A stretch of 44,019 nucleotides of DNA from Verrucomicrobiota bacterium. GTDB taxonomy: Bacteria > Verrucomicrobiota > Verrucomicrobiia > Verrucomicrobiales > Verrucomicrobiaceae. This document shows positions 24,716-34,372 of the stretch, piece after piece (position 1 is the stretch's first letter; each line of letters begins with the position of its first letter). The notes under the pieces were generated by a model, which worked only from the letters and a program-made list of their open reading frames with translations, did not search any database and was not told the DNA's origin. The stretch spans positions 1 through 44,019 of the forward strand of contig JAPLUN010000292.1 of the NCBI GenBank assembly GCA_026397715.1, read 5' to 3'. A program made the translations under genes and the position numbers.

Positions 24716-26107
24716 TCAAGCTGTCAACTCGCGCAGCACGCGCCCATGCACGTCGGTGAGGCGCTGATCGCGACCACCGTGGCGAAAGATGAGTTTTTCA
24801 TGATCCACACCCATTTGATGCAGAAGCGTGGCGTGGATGTCATGGATGTCCACGGGATCGCTGGCGACGGAGTTGCCGAACTCGTCAGTTTCACCGAAGG
24901 CCATGCCGCCTTTGAAACCGCCGCCGGCCATGAAGATGCTGTAGCCGTTCACATGGTGATCGCGGCCACACGCCTCGCTTATTTTGGGCGTATGCGGAGT
25001 GCGGCCCATCTCGCCGGCCCAGAGCACGATCGTTTCATCAAGCAGGCCGCGCTGATCAAGATCGCTGATGAGAGCGGCGACGGATTGATCGGTGATGCGC
25101 GCATTCTTGGCGTGGTTTTGGCGAATCTGCCCGTGCTGATCCCAAGGCGAATTGTTGCCATCGAAACTCGGACAGGTGATTTCCACAAAGCGCACGCCGG
25201 CTTCCACCAAGCGCCGCGCACGCAGGGCCTGGGTGGCATAAAAACGCTGATGTTCGTCCGTGGAATCCACGCCGTAGAGCTTGCGAATGTATTCAGGTTC
25301 GCCGCCGATGTCTGCAATGCCGGGAACCGCGCTCTGCATGCGAAACGCGGTCTCATAGTTCGCGATCGCCCCTTCAATAATTTGCGCGTCCGAGGCGCCC
25401 GCCGCGAACTCGGCGTCCTGCCGTGCCAGCAACGCGAGTTTGCGCCGCTGGATGACCGCCTCATCATGCGGAGCGATGTTGTCGACCGGAACGCCCTTGG
25501 CGCGAACCATGGTGGCCTGATGACTCGCGGGCAGGAAAGAACTGCCGAAGTTTTCGAGCCCGCCGTTTGGCACCCAGTCGTTGTTGAGAACGACGTAGCC
25601 CGGCAGATTGTGATTTTCCGTGCCCATGCCATAGGAGACCCAGGAGCCGATGCTCGGCGCTTGGCCAAGGATGCGACCCGTGTGGAGCAGCAAATTCTGC
25701 TGACCATGCAGCGGCAGTTCACCGACCATGGAACGGACGACACACAGCTTGTCCGCCACCTGCGCGATGTGCGGAAAAAGTTCACTCACCCACAAGCCGC
25801 TCTGCCCGCGCTGCTTGAACTCCCACGGACTGCCAAACCAAACGCGGCCCGCATTTGACTGCGAGCGCTTTGACACCGCGCCACTGCCAATGGCTTTGCC
25901 CTCGAACTTCTTGAGCATGGGCTTGGGATCAAAGGTGTCCACATGGCTGGGACCGCCGTCCATGAAACAGAAGATGATGTTCTTCGCCCGTGCTCGGCGG
26001 TGCAGCGGCACACCCGCCATCGCACGCAGCGCAAGCATGCCAAAGCCCGCGGAAGCACCTGCCAGAATCTGGCGGCGCGTGCAAAGATGATGATCATGCG
26101 GCTGCAT
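24716..26107 (-). CDS. DUF1501 Tat-exported protein (sulfatase-fold relative)
   Basis: ATG 26107, one base after the upstream PSD1 stop, gives 463 residues. The N-terminus has a twin-arginine signal (CTRRQILAGASAGFGMLAL). Hallmarks of DUF1501 are present: FMDGGPSHVDTFDPKP, NHNLPGYVVL, the WDQHGQIRQNHA region, IVLWAGEMGRTP, GRDHHVNGYSIFMAGGGFKG and the C-terminal HATLLHQMGVDHEKL. DUF1501 shares the alkaline-phosphatase/sulfatase fold but its function is not established. In Verrucomicrobiota and Planctomycetota it nearly always follows a PSCyt/PSD1 gene, as here, suggesting a shared periplasmic process. Confidence 0.92.
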   Translation of the reverse strand: MQPHDHHLCTRRQILAGASAGFGMLALRAMAGVPLHRRARAKNIIFCFMDGGPSHVDTFDPKPMLKKFEGKAIGSGAVSKRSQSNAGRVWFGSPWEFKQRGQSGLWVSELFPHIAQVADKLCVVRSMVGELPLHGQQNLLLHTGRILGQAPSIGSWVSYGMGTENHNLPGYVVLNNDWVPNGGLENFGSSFLPASHQATMVRAKGVPVDNIAPHDEAVIQRRKLALLARQDAEFAAGASDAQIIEGAIANYETAFRMQSAVPGIADIGGEPEYIRKLYGVDSTDEHQRFYATQALRARRLVEAGVRFVEITCPSFDGNNSPWDQHGQIRQNHAKNARITDQSVAALISDLDQRGLLDETIVLWAGEMGRTPHTPKISEACGRDHHVNGYSIFMAGGGFKGGMAFGETDEFGNSVASDPVDIHDIHATLLHQMGVDHEKLIFRHGGRDQRLTDVHGRVLRELTA

Positions 26108-26108
26108 T

Positions 26109-29100
26109 TCAGCGGTAGTAGAGAAACTCCTTGGTGTTGAATAACGCATGGGCAAGCCGTTCCCATGCATCCGGCGTGTCACCGCCAAAATCCTGCAAGG
26201 CTTCTGTCCAGCGTTTCAGTTCGGCGGCGTCCGGCACACGAGCCAAAGCCTGACCGAACATCTGACGCACGCGGTCTTCCCGGTTCACGTCCTTATCCTT
26301 AAACAAACCAGCCGACCAGCATTTCGCCATCTCGTTCACAAACGGATCATTCAGCATGATCAGCGCCTGGGAGGGAACATTCGTCACGTCTCGTCTGCCA
26401 GCAGGCAGTTTCAGATCTGGAAGATTGAAACCGACGAGAAATTTCGGCGGGTCCATGATGGACATCTGCAGGTAGATCGAGCGGCGGCCATGACCATCGA
26501 GCGGACCGCTGAAAAGGCGCTTGGCAGCGTCCTCGGCACTGCGAAACGGCAGTACAGGGCGGCCATAAAGCTGGGAGTCTAGACGACCGGAGATCGCCAG
26601 CAGTGAATCGCGAATGGCCTCCGCCTCCAAACGCCGTGTAGCGTAATGGTGCAGCAGTCGGTTCTCTGGATCACGTTCACGCGCGGCATCTGTCACGAGA
26701 CCGGACTGGCGGAAGGTCTGGCTTAAGACAAGTCGCCGCACCAGTTTCTTCGTCGACCAGCCTTCGCGAATGAACTCGCGTGCCAGCCAGTCGAGCAGCT
26801 CAGGATGCGAAGGCTTGACTCCGAGCCGTCCGAAATCATCCGGGGTGGCCACGAGTCCGGTACCGAAGAGCCACTGCCAGACTCGGTTCACATAGACACG
26901 GGCCGTCAGCGGATGCTCGGGATCCAGCAATGACTCTGCAAGCTCCAGTCGGTCCGTCACTCGCGCCCTGGGGTCCAGCATTTTCAAAAATCCTGGCTGC
27001 ACCAAAGTGCCGGGCACATCCACATTTCCGCGCACGTTAAGCGGGTAACTGGCCTGGGCCGTTTCCCGCTGGTCCATGCTGTTGACCGTTCGCGGAAAAT
27101 TGATCCCCGCCTCGACGCGCCGATATTCGGCCACGAGAGCCGCGAGCCTGCTTCCGGGTTCAGCCTTGTTTGGCAGCAAACCGCTGGTGAGCAGCCAGTC
27201 TATCACAGGCTGATCTCCCGGCTGCGTTTTGCCTTCGCACCACCGAGCAACGGCAGAGTTGAACCAGGCCGCGATGCGCTGCCAGGAGTCCGGTGAATCG
27301 GCAGCGTCATACAAACCGGCAAACGAATCCTGTTCATCCTGCGGCGTGCCTGCCTTCTCATGCGAGACAATGCCACAGACGCTCAGCCAGCTGCGTTTAT
27401 CGTAGCCGAAGTCGTCATTTTTGAGCCCCTTTGCCAGACCGGTTCGCGGTGGGAAATTCGGGTTCAATGAGGAAGTGGCAAACTCCACGGTGACCTGCTG
27501 CACCCCATTCTTCAGCTCGGCATCCGAGAAGGTCTTCCACTCGGAAAGGGTGTTGGTGTAGAAAGTGATGGTTTCGTTTTGAAACGCATGGTCATCGATC
27601 ACGAGCTGGCCGCCGAATTCCCCGCCTGCGAGGTCAAGGCTCACAAACCTGCCCGGGATGAGATGCTCAGGCGGCATGCGCAGCGCTCCGGGCAGCTTGG
27701 AGGACAAGGCATGCGTGTGCCAGCCACGCGGCAGAAGACTCGCAATAACGGCATCGCCTTCGAGGGCGATGAGAGGCGTGCCCGCTTCAGCAAAGCCGTG
27801 CTTCATCCCGTCGCCCTCCGTCACCCAGCCGTGGGGAAGCTGCGCCTTGGCGGGATCAGCCAAGGGTTTGAAACTGGTATTGGCATTTTGCGCGGCCACA
27901 CGGGCCTTGCGCCATTCGGCAGCTTTTTGTGTGAACTGATCTGGCGCTGCCAGCGGTGCACCGACTCCCTTCAAGGCGGCGCTGTGCGTCTCCGCCCACT
28001 GTTTGAGGAAAGCCGCCTCGAACGGCCTTTTCCACGCAACTGCCAACTCGGCTCGGATCGCCGTGCGCAGGTCTTTCAGTTTCGCGATGGCCGCATCATT
28101 TTTTCCCGGCGCATCGATCACGCGGGAGGTCCAGCGCGGTGTGGTGAAGATGGCGGCGAGAGCATAGTAGTCGTGCTGCGAGACGGCTTCGAGCTTGTGA
28201 TCGTGGCAGCGTGCACAGGCCACGGTGGTGGCGAGGAAGGCTTTGGAAAAGGCGTCGATCTTGTTGTTCACCATGTCCTGGTGAATGCCGTTGAACATCA
28301 GGCTGCTACCGTGGCGGTGTTCCCCCAGATGATAAAACATGGGACCGATGAGACTTTCGTTGGTTTGTGAGGCAGTGTTGATGCGCGGCACCGGCAGAAG
28401 ATCTCCCGCGATCTGTTCGCGCAGGAACTGAGCGAAACTGATGTCGTCATTGAAGGCGCGGATGAGGTAATCACGGTACTCATAGGCACCCTTGGCCGGA
28501 TTGTCCCATTCGTAGCCGTAGGTGTCCGTGTAGCGCACGACGTCCATCCAGTGCCGTGCGAAGTGCTCGCCAAAGCGCGGGCTTTGCAGCAGCATGTCCA
28601 CATAGGCCTCGTCAGACAAGGATGCTGATGCCGAGGATGGCGGCAGCCCCGTAAGCACAAATGAAAGCCGCCGCCTCAGCACGCCAAGCTCCGCAGAGGG
28701 CGCAGGCTGGAGTTTGGCGGCAAACAACGCCGCACGCACGAAACGGTCCACCGGCTCTTTAGACCATGCCACATCATCCACCTTCGGCGGTTCGACTTTG
28801 CGCATGGGCTTGAGGCTCCACCAGTCGAGCCGCTTGTGGAACTCAACGTCCCAAGTGTCGTCCACAGCAAGATCCTGTGAATTCTTCGCCACTGACACGC
28901 GCGGATCGGGAGCCCCGCTCCGGATCCATTCCGCAAACACGGCTATCTCCGCAGCAGGAAGCATCTTCTTCGGCGGCATTTTGACATCCTTTTCGGCATG
29001 ACTCAGCGCCTGCATCAGCAGGCTTGCTTCCGGCTTCCCTGGAACAATGGCGGGGCCGCTCTCGCCTCCTTTTTCCCAGCCTGACTTTGAATCAAGAGCG

Positions 29101-29243
29101 AGGCCGCCTTTGATTTTTCTCTCATGTGAGTGGCACTCAAAGCAGCGCTGTTTCAATAGGGGCTCCACCTTGGAGACGAAGAGGTCCTCCGCCCTCATGA
29201 CTAAGGCGGTGAGCAGACATGCAATGGTGGCGAACAACTTCAT
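26109..29243 (-). CDS. PSCyt1-PSCyt2-PSD1 protein (DUF1549/DUF1553)
   Basis: ATG 29243 gives 1,044 residues with a signal peptide (MKLFATIACLLTALVMRAED); a longer frame to 29282 is open but adds no expected sequence. A cytochrome-type heme motif CFECH (34-38) with a later KMPPKK Met region forms PSCyt1. DUF1549 follows (FARHWMDVVRYTDTYGYEWD; CARCHDHKLEAVSQHDYYAL, a second CxxCH), then a central beta-rich insertion. The C-terminal PSD1/DUF1553 has VYVNRVWQWLFGTGLVATPDDFG, SQTFRQSG and LPDLKLPAGRRDVTNVPSQA. The family is thought to act in periplasmic electron-transfer-linked carbohydrate processing, but no reaction is proven. It heads the operon to 22412. Confidence 0.92.
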   Translation of the reverse strand: MKLFATIACLLTALVMRAEDLFVSKVEPLLKQRCFECHSHERKIKGGLALDSKSGWEKGGESGPAIVPGKPEASLLMQALSHAEKDVKMPPKKMLPAAEIAVFAEWIRSGAPDPRVSVAKNSQDLAVDDTWDVEFHKRLDWWSLKPMRKVEPPKVDDVAWSKEPVDRFVRAALFAAKLQPAPSAELGVLRRRLSFVLTGLPPSSASASLSDEAYVDMLLQSPRFGEHFARHWMDVVRYTDTYGYEWDNPAKGAYEYRDYLIRAFNDDISFAQFLREQIAGDLLPVPRINTASQTNESLIGPMFYHLGEHRHGSSLMFNGIHQDMVNNKIDAFSKAFLATTVACARCHDHKLEAVSQHDYYALAAIFTTPRWTSRVIDAPGKNDAAIAKLKDLRTAIRAELAVAWKRPFEAAFLKQWAETHSAALKGVGAPLAAPDQFTQKAAEWRKARVAAQNANTSFKPLADPAKAQLPHGWVTEGDGMKHGFAEAGTPLIALEGDAVIASLLPRGWHTHALSSKLPGALRMPPEHLIPGRFVSLDLAGGEFGGQLVIDDHAFQNETITFYTNTLSEWKTFSDAELKNGVQQVTVEFATSSLNPNFPPRTGLAKGLKNDDFGYDKRSWLSVCGIVSHEKAGTPQDEQDSFAGLYDAADSPDSWQRIAAWFNSAVARWCEGKTQPGDQPVIDWLLTSGLLPNKAEPGSRLAALVAEYRRVEAGINFPRTVNSMDQRETAQASYPLNVRGNVDVPGTLVQPGFLKMLDPRARVTDRLELAESLLDPEHPLTARVYVNRVWQWLFGTGLVATPDDFGRLGVKPSHPELLDWLAREFIREGWSTKKLVRRLVLSQTFRQSGLVTDAARERDPENRLLHHYATRRLEAEAIRDSLLAISGRLDSQLYGRPVLPFRSAEDAAKRLFSGPLDGHGRRSIYLQMSIMDPPKFLVGFNLPDLKLPAGRRDVTNVPSQALIMLNDPFVNEMAKCWSAGLFKDKDVNREDRVRQMFGQALARVPDAAELKRWTEALQDFGGDTPDAWERLAHALFNTKEFLYYR

Positions 29244-29413
29244 CGGTCTTGTGCAAATGAACCTACGCCACCAGGAAGCCATCTCTCTTTGGCCATACCC
29301 GCAAAAAATGGGAATATCCGATCATCTGCCGTGGAACAGACTGCTTGCGACTGGCAGTGGAATGATCGAAATGCCGTTGAACTGCGCCTGCTTCCTGCTC
29401 TTGGTGAGGCCCG

Positions 29414-31399
29414 ATGGTTCACTCTCTGCGCCGCCTCCTCCTGGGCATCTTCCTGATCATGGCCGCTGCGGCCGTGCTGCTGCTGTCTGACCTCGGCTCT
29501 CGCGACAAAACCGCCTCGGCTCCGAAATCGGGCCGCACCATGCGGGTGGCGCTGCTGCAGCATGCGTCACAGGCAATTCTGGATCAGGGCCGCGCAGGAA
29601 TGATCGCGGGATTGAAGGAAAAAGGCTGGGAGCAGGGCCGAAACCTGGAACTCAAGATCTACAATGCCGAGGGCGACAACGCCGTATCTCAGACGATCGC
29701 GAAGGAGATGGCCGGAGGCGGCTACGACTTGCTGATGACGATCAGCACGGTCTCGCTGCAGGCGGTGGCCAATGCGAACAAGGCAGGCGGCACGCCGCAT
29801 GTTTTTGCGCTGGTGTCTGATCCTTCCGTGACAGGTGTCGGCGTCAGCAAGACGGACCCGCTCGATCATCCGGCTCATCTCGCAGGCTTTGGCACCATGC
29901 AGCCCATTCCTCAGGCCTTCAAAATCGCACGTGAGATGAATCCCGCGCTGAAAAAGATCGGCGTCGTCTGGAATGCTGCGGAGGCCAATTCCGAGGCGCA
30001 GGTGAAGCTGGCGCGGAAAGTATGCGCGGATCTCGGCATCGAGCTGATGGAATCGACCGTGGACAATTCCTCCGGCGTTGCCGAAGCCGCAGGTGCCCTG
30101 GTGGCACGCGGTGCGGAGGCGCTGTGGATGGGTGGCGATGTCACGGTGATGACTGCCGCGGACAGCTTGATCTCCACGGCAAAGAAAGGCCGCATCCCGG
30201 TCTTCACCGTCATTCCGCCAAACGTGAAGAAAGGATCGCTCTTCGATCTCGGTGCGGATTATCCCGAAGTCGGCCGCCTCGCCGGAAACCTCGCTGGCGA
30301 AATCCTCAATGGTCGCAAACCGGCGGATGTGCCGATCACGAACGTGATGCCTGAAATGCTTGCCGTGAACCTGCAGGCCACGAAGGATCTGCAAACGTCG
30401 TGGCAAGTCAGCGATGAGCTGCAGAAGCGTGCGAATCTCCTCATTGATGATGCGGGTGCAGAACAGACGAAGCCCACCGCCGGCGCACCGAATCCCTCGG
30501 GAAAGAAGTGGAAGATCGCTATTGTGAACTACATCGAGTCCGGTCCTTCAGAAGACACGCTGGCAGGCATGAAAGTCGCCTGGAAACGCAGCAAGCTCGT
30601 AGAAGGCAAGGACTACACCATCAGCTACCGCAGCGCACAGGGAGACATCGCCTCCCTCAATGGCATCTTCGATGCGGTGCTCACCGAGAACGCCGACATC
30701 GTCGTGCCGCTCTCCACGCCGACGCTTCAATCGGCTCTGCAAAAAATCCGCGACAGGCCCATCGTGTTTTCCGTCATCGCCAATCCCGTCGTCGCAGGCG
30801 CAGGCAAGAGCTACACAGACCACAAGCCAAACGTGACCGGCGTCTCCGTGCTCGCACCCGTCAGCGAAGCGCTGACGATGATCCAAAAGTACTTCCCGCA
30901 GTATAAGCGGCTCGGCACCTTGTTCTGCCCTGCGGAGGCGAACTCGGTCGATTTGAAAGAGTCGTTTGAAAAGCTCTGCAAGGAGCACGGTCTCACTCTC
31001 GAATGCGTCGCAGCGAACACTTCAAGCGATCTTTCAGATGCCTCGCTCTCGCTCGTCTCGCGTCCGATTGACGCCGTGGTGCAGATTTCCGACAACCTCA
31101 GCAGCACCGGATTCAATGCGATCGCCAAAGCCGCGCGGCAGACGCAGAAACCCCTCATCAGCCTGAACAGCACCACTGTTCCACTCGGTGCGCCGATCGC
31201 ACTAGGCCGCGACTACCACAACTGCGGCGAAGTCACGGTGGAGATGCTCGAGCGCGTCATTCGTGGCGAAGATCCATCCAAGATACCCTTCGTTCTGCCA
31301 CCCCGTTTGTTTTACAGCGCCAGCCCGGCAAATGCCGCCGCCGTGGGCATGACCTTGCCGCCCGAACTGCTCAAGGAAGTGGACATAGTGATCAAGTGA
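29414..31399 (+). CDS. Membrane-tethered tandem ABC substrate-binding protein (COG2984 type)
   Basis: The 661-residue protein starts at ATG 29414 after a GGTGAGG site. One N-terminal hydrophobic span (residues 7-26) without a lipobox would tether it to the inner membrane. Two consecutive ABC_sub_bind (TrpX-like) domains follow: about 40-350 (MRVALLQHASQAILDQGRAG; LLMTISTVSLQAVANA) and about 365-661 (WKIAIVNYIESGPSEDTLAGM; DIVVPLSTPTLQSALQ; PIVFSVIANPVVAGAG). Most family members have one such domain. The known TrpX relative binds tryptophan; the ligand here is unknown. It is the first of five plus-strand genes separated by 3-6 bases, ending with the HATPase-STAS gene. Confidence 0.88.
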   Translation: MVHSLRRLLLGIFLIMAAAAVLLLSDLGSRDKTASAPKSGRTMRVALLQHASQAILDQGRAGMIAGLKEKGWEQGRNLELKIYNAEGDNAVSQTIAKEMAGGGYDLLMTISTVSLQAVANANKAGGTPHVFALVSDPSVTGVGVSKTDPLDHPAHLAGFGTMQPIPQAFKIAREMNPALKKIGVVWNAAEANSEAQVKLARKVCADLGIELMESTVDNSSGVAEAAGALVARGAEALWMGGDVTVMTAADSLISTAKKGRIPVFTVIPPNVKKGSLFDLGADYPEVGRLAGNLAGEILNGRKPADVPITNVMPEMLAVNLQATKDLQTSWQVSDELQKRANLLIDDAGAEQTKPTAGAPNPSGKKWKIAIVNYIESGPSEDTLAGMKVAWKRSKLVEGKDYTISYRSAQGDIASLNGIFDAVLTENADIVVPLSTPTLQSALQKIRDRPIVFSVIANPVVAGAGKSYTDHKPNVTGVSVLAPVSEALTMIQKYFPQYKRLGTLFCPAEANSVDLKESFEKLCKEHGLTLECVAANTSSDLSDASLSLVSRPIDAVVQISDNLSSTGFNAIAKAARQTQKPLISLNSTTVPLGAPIALGRDYHNCGEVTVEMLERVIRGEDPSKIPFVLPPRLFYSASPANAAAVGMTLPPELLKEVDIVIK

Positions 31400-31402
31400 C
31401 TC

Positions 31403-32614
31403 ATGGAAATCTCCCGCCAAACCTCCGGTGATCTGATCATCCTGCAGCTCGCAGGACGGCTGGATGCGAACTGGTGCAACCACGTCGAGTCCGCGCTCTC
31501 CGCCGCAGTTCGCAATGGCGAGCACCGCCTGCATCTCGACATGAACGCGGTGAGCTACATCAGCTCAGCAGGCATCCGCGTGCTGCTGGCCTGCTACAAG
31601 CAGCTCCGCGCCATCAACGGCCTGTTCGGTGTGATCCGTCCGTCTGAGGCGGTGCGCTCCGTGCTGGAACTTTCCGGCCTGCAGATGCTCATCACCTCTG
31701 AAATCGCCGCGAGCACCATCAACGATGACACTGGCAAAAAACTAACCTCCCCGAGCGCCGCCTACGAACTCTTCACGCTCGGCACTGGCGGCATGAAAGT
31801 CGAAGCGGTGGGTGATCCCGCCCTTCTGGCTCAAGGCAGCAGCGCGCAGCCTGCAGCTCGTCGTTTTGATTCAACCACCGTCTCTCTCGGCATTGGTGCC
31901 CTCGGCGGCAACTTCGCAGAAAGCGCCTCCCGCTGCGGTGAACTGCTCGCCGTCGAAGGCGTGGCCGCGTTTCAACCAGCGGACGGCTCCAGCCGCCCCG
32001 ACTTCATGCTCAGCGAAGGCGCACTTGTGCCTGAGGGCCATCTCATGCTCGGGTTGTCGGCACAGGGCAGCTTCACCTCCCTGCTGCGTTTTGAAGCGAA
32101 CGATGAAGACCGCCGCATCGGCATCACTGAACTGATGCAGACAGCGCTGGAGTCCAGCGGCGCCAATGCGGCCGTCATTGTTGCCGTCACCGAAACGGCA
32201 GGACTCGTCGGCGCAACCTTGCGCCAATCTCCCACGACAAACGCAGCCACGCAGGATGAACGCTTCCGCTTCCCTCAGATTCGCGAGTGGTTGTCCTTCA
32301 CCAGCGAGCGTTCGTTTCGCGATACCACCTCACTGATTGTGGGTGTCATCGCCAAACCCGGCACGGCTTTTGATGCGCTGCTACGACCGCTCGCAAGCGG
32401 CACAGGTCTGCTCGGCCATCTGCACGCAGCTGTGTTTCCCTATCGCCCGCTGCGCAAAGGCCGCATCGATTTGCAGCCTGCCGTCACCAGCCTGTTCGAC
32501 GGCCAGTCATTGCAGAGCGTTCTACACCTGATCTCTGACCCGCGCGGCTTCAATGGAGCAGGCGAGAGCGAGCTCTATCGCGGCGCGGTCTGGATCGCCC
32601 CCATCACCAACTGA
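31403..32614 (+). CDS. STAS-domain protein with an unassigned C-terminal domain
   Basis: The 403-residue protein begins three bases after the binding-protein stop. Residues 1-105 are a STAS domain of the anti-anti-sigma type (ISRQTSGDLIILQLAGRLDA; LDMNAVSYISSAGIRVLLAC) that keeps the Ser in the SSAG loop phosphorylated in partner switching. Residues about 150-400 form a region of mixed alpha/beta character (VSLGIGALGGNFAESASRCG; GHLMLGLSAQGSFTSLLRFE; TSLIVGVIAKPGTAFDALL) that I do not recognise. Its place between the binding protein and the permease suggests it links transporter state to the switch. The protein is predicted cytoplasmic with no signal or membrane span. Confidence 0.78.
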   Translation: MEISRQTSGDLIILQLAGRLDANWCNHVESALSAAVRNGEHRLHLDMNAVSYISSAGIRVLLACYKQLRAINGLFGVIRPSEAVRSVLELSGLQMLITSEIAASTINDDTGKKLTSPSAAYELFTLGTGGMKVEAVGDPALLAQGSSAQPAARRFDSTTVSLGIGALGGNFAESASRCGELLAVEGVAAFQPADGSSRPDFMLSEGALVPEGHLMLGLSAQGSFTSLLRFEANDEDRRIGITELMQTALESSGANAAVIVAVTETAGLVGATLRQSPTTNAATQDERFRFPQIREWLSFTSERSFRDTTSLIVGVIAKPGTAFDALLRPLASGTGLLGHLHAAVFPYRPLRKGRIDLQPAVTSLFDGQSLQSVLHLISDPRGFNGAGESELYRGAVWIAPITN

Positions 32615-32617
32615 CGC

Positions 32618-33547
32618 ATGACTCTTCTCATTGGCGCATTGATCATCGGCCTCATCCTCTCGCTCCTGGCGCTGGGCGTCCTGGTGTCGTTCCGCATCTT
32701 TTCGATGCCGGACATCACCACCGACGGCTCCATCACCCTCGGTGCCTCCATCGCCGCCATCCTGCTGGTCAAAGGTGTGAATCCGGTTTTGGCAACAGCA
32801 GCAGGCGCCCTCGGCGGTGCGGCGGCGGGTGCGGTCACCGGCATCCTGCACACAAAATTCAAAATCAACTCGCTGCTCTCCGGCATCCTCGTGATGACCG
32901 CGCTGTATTCGGTGAATCTGCACGTCATGGGCCGCAGCAATGTCCCGCTCATGCAGGCCACCACCGTAGCGAGCTACGGTGAGCATCTCGGCGAATGGCT
33001 CGCAGGTGGCAAAACAATCCACATTCTCGGCTGGCCGGTTTCCTCGGCAGATGCGGCAGTTCTCTTCCTCGCGCTCCTCTTCACTACGGCGGCTGGTGCC
33101 GCAATGTTTGCCTTCTTCCGCACGCAGCTCGGCACCGCCATGCGTGCCACAGGCGACAATCCGCAGATGATCCGCGCACTGGGTGCCAATGTGGAGCTCA
33201 ACATCATCCTCGGCCTCGCGCTCTCGAACGGCTTCGTGGCCTTGGCAGGTGCGCTGCTCGCGCAGTATCAAGGCTTCGCGGATGCGCAGATGGGCATCGG
33301 CATGGTGGTATGGGGACTTGCCAGCGTGATCATTGGCGAAGCGCTTACAGGCACGCGCAGCCTCGGCCTGACCATCGTCGGCACCATCATGGGTTCCGTG
33401 CTGTTTCGCCTGCTCGTCGCCATCGCTCTGCGCTGGGGTTTGAATCCGAACGACCTCAAGCTCATCACCGCTCTCTTCGTTTTCGCGGCCCTCGTGCTGC
33501 CCGGCTTCCTTGATCGCTTCAAACCCCGGCCCACCTCCGCCACCTGA
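32618..33547 (+). CDS. ABC transporter permease (COG4120 type)
   Basis: The 309-residue protein begins three bases after the STAS gene and has eight or so membrane segments. It matches the BPD_transp_2 family: FRIFSMPDITTDGSITLGASIAAILL near residues 24-50, an internal MRATGDNPQMIRALGANVE loop that contacts the ATPase (about 172-190), and GLALSNGFVALAGALLAQYQGFADAQMGIGM. It should pair with the ATPase encoded next and with the tandem binding protein. By analogy with TrpY it would move a small hydrophobic or amino-acid-like ligand, but the substrate is unknown. Confidence 0.9.
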   Translation: MTLLIGALIIGLILSLLALGVLVSFRIFSMPDITTDGSITLGASIAAILLVKGVNPVLATAAGALGGAAAGAVTGILHTKFKINSLLSGILVMTALYSVNLHVMGRSNVPLMQATTVASYGEHLGEWLAGGKTIHILGWPVSSADAAVLFLALLFTTAAGAAMFAFFRTQLGTAMRATGDNPQMIRALGANVELNIILGLALSNGFVALAGALLAQYQGFADAQMGIGMVVWGLASVIIGEALTGTRSLGLTIVGTIMGSVLFRLLVAIALRWGLNPNDLKLITALFVFAALVLPGFLDRFKPRPTSAT

Positions 33548-33553
33548 CCCGCC

Positions 33554-34366
33554 ATGCTTGCGCTCTCCGGCATCCGCAAAACATTCAATCCCGGCACGGT
33601 CAACGAAGTCCGGGCCCTGCAAGGCGTCGATCTCACCATCGAGCCCGGCTCGTTCGTCATCGTGCTCGGCATGAACGGCTCCGGCAAATCCACGCTGCTG
33701 AATGCCGTCGCCGGTTCGTTCTACGTCGATGAAGGCACCATCCGCCTCGCCAATCACGACGTCACGAAATGGCCGGAGCACAAACGCGCCAAGCTCATCG
33801 GTCGCGTGTTTCAAAACCCCTTCAGCGGCACTGCACCCACGATGTCCATCGCGGAGAACTTCGCGCTGGCCAGCAGACGCGGTCATGCGCGCGGCCTCGG
33901 CTGGGCTTTGTCGCCGCATTTGATGAAGCCGCTGCGCGAACGCATTGCCACGCTCAAGATGGGGCTCGAAGGCCGTCTCGACAACGCCATCGGCTCCCTC
34001 TCTGGCGGCCAGCGTCAGGCGCTCACGCTGCTCATGGCCACATGGTTGAAACCCGAGCTGCTCCTGCTCGATGAACACACCGCCGCACTCGATCCCAAGA
34101 GCGCCGATCAAGTCATCCAGCTCAGCGACGAAGTCATCCAGCGCGACAACCTCACCACGCTCATGGTCACCCACTCCATGCAGCAGGCCGTCAGCCTCGG
34201 TGACCGCATCATCATGATGCACCGTGGCCGCGTGCTGCATGACATTCGCGGCGCAGAAAAGAAACGCCTGCGCCCCGAGGACCTGCTGGACCGTTTCGAC
34301 GAAGTGCGCCGCCGCGAACTTCTGGATGAAAGCGCCGCCGCCATGCTCAACGAGCTCTACATCTGA
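33554..34366 (+). CDS. ABC transporter ATP-binding protein (COG1101 type)
   Basis: The 270-residue ATPase has a complete set of motifs: Walker A GMNGSGKST (about residues 38-46), Q-loop VFQNPFSG, signature LSGGQRQ, Walker B LLLLDEH with the D-loop TAALDPKS, and the switch His in VTHSM. It starts six bases after the permease stop. A four-gene transporter order interrupted by a STAS gene and followed at once by a HATPase-STAS gene indicates joint translation and likely functional linkage. Cytoplasmic, membrane-associated with the permease. Confidence 0.93.
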   Translation: MLALSGIRKTFNPGTVNEVRALQGVDLTIEPGSFVIVLGMNGSGKSTLLNAVAGSFYVDEGTIRLANHDVTKWPEHKRAKLIGRVFQNPFSGTAPTMSIAENFALASRRGHARGLGWALSPHLMKPLRERIATLKMGLEGRLDNAIGSLSGGQRQALTLLMATWLKPELLLLDEHTAALDPKSADQVIQLSDEVIQRDNLTTLMVTHSMQQAVSLGDRIIMMHRGRVLHDIRGAEKKRLRPEDLLDRFDEVRRRELLDESAAAMLNELYI

Positions 34367-34372
34367 TCTAAC

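Noticed and set aside
32522-34240. 572-codon minus-strand open frame opposite the permease and ATPase genes
   Set aside because: It is antisense to two well-supported ABC transporter genes, is low-complexity and His/Glu/Arg-rich, and matches no fold; typical of antisense frames in GC-rich DNA.
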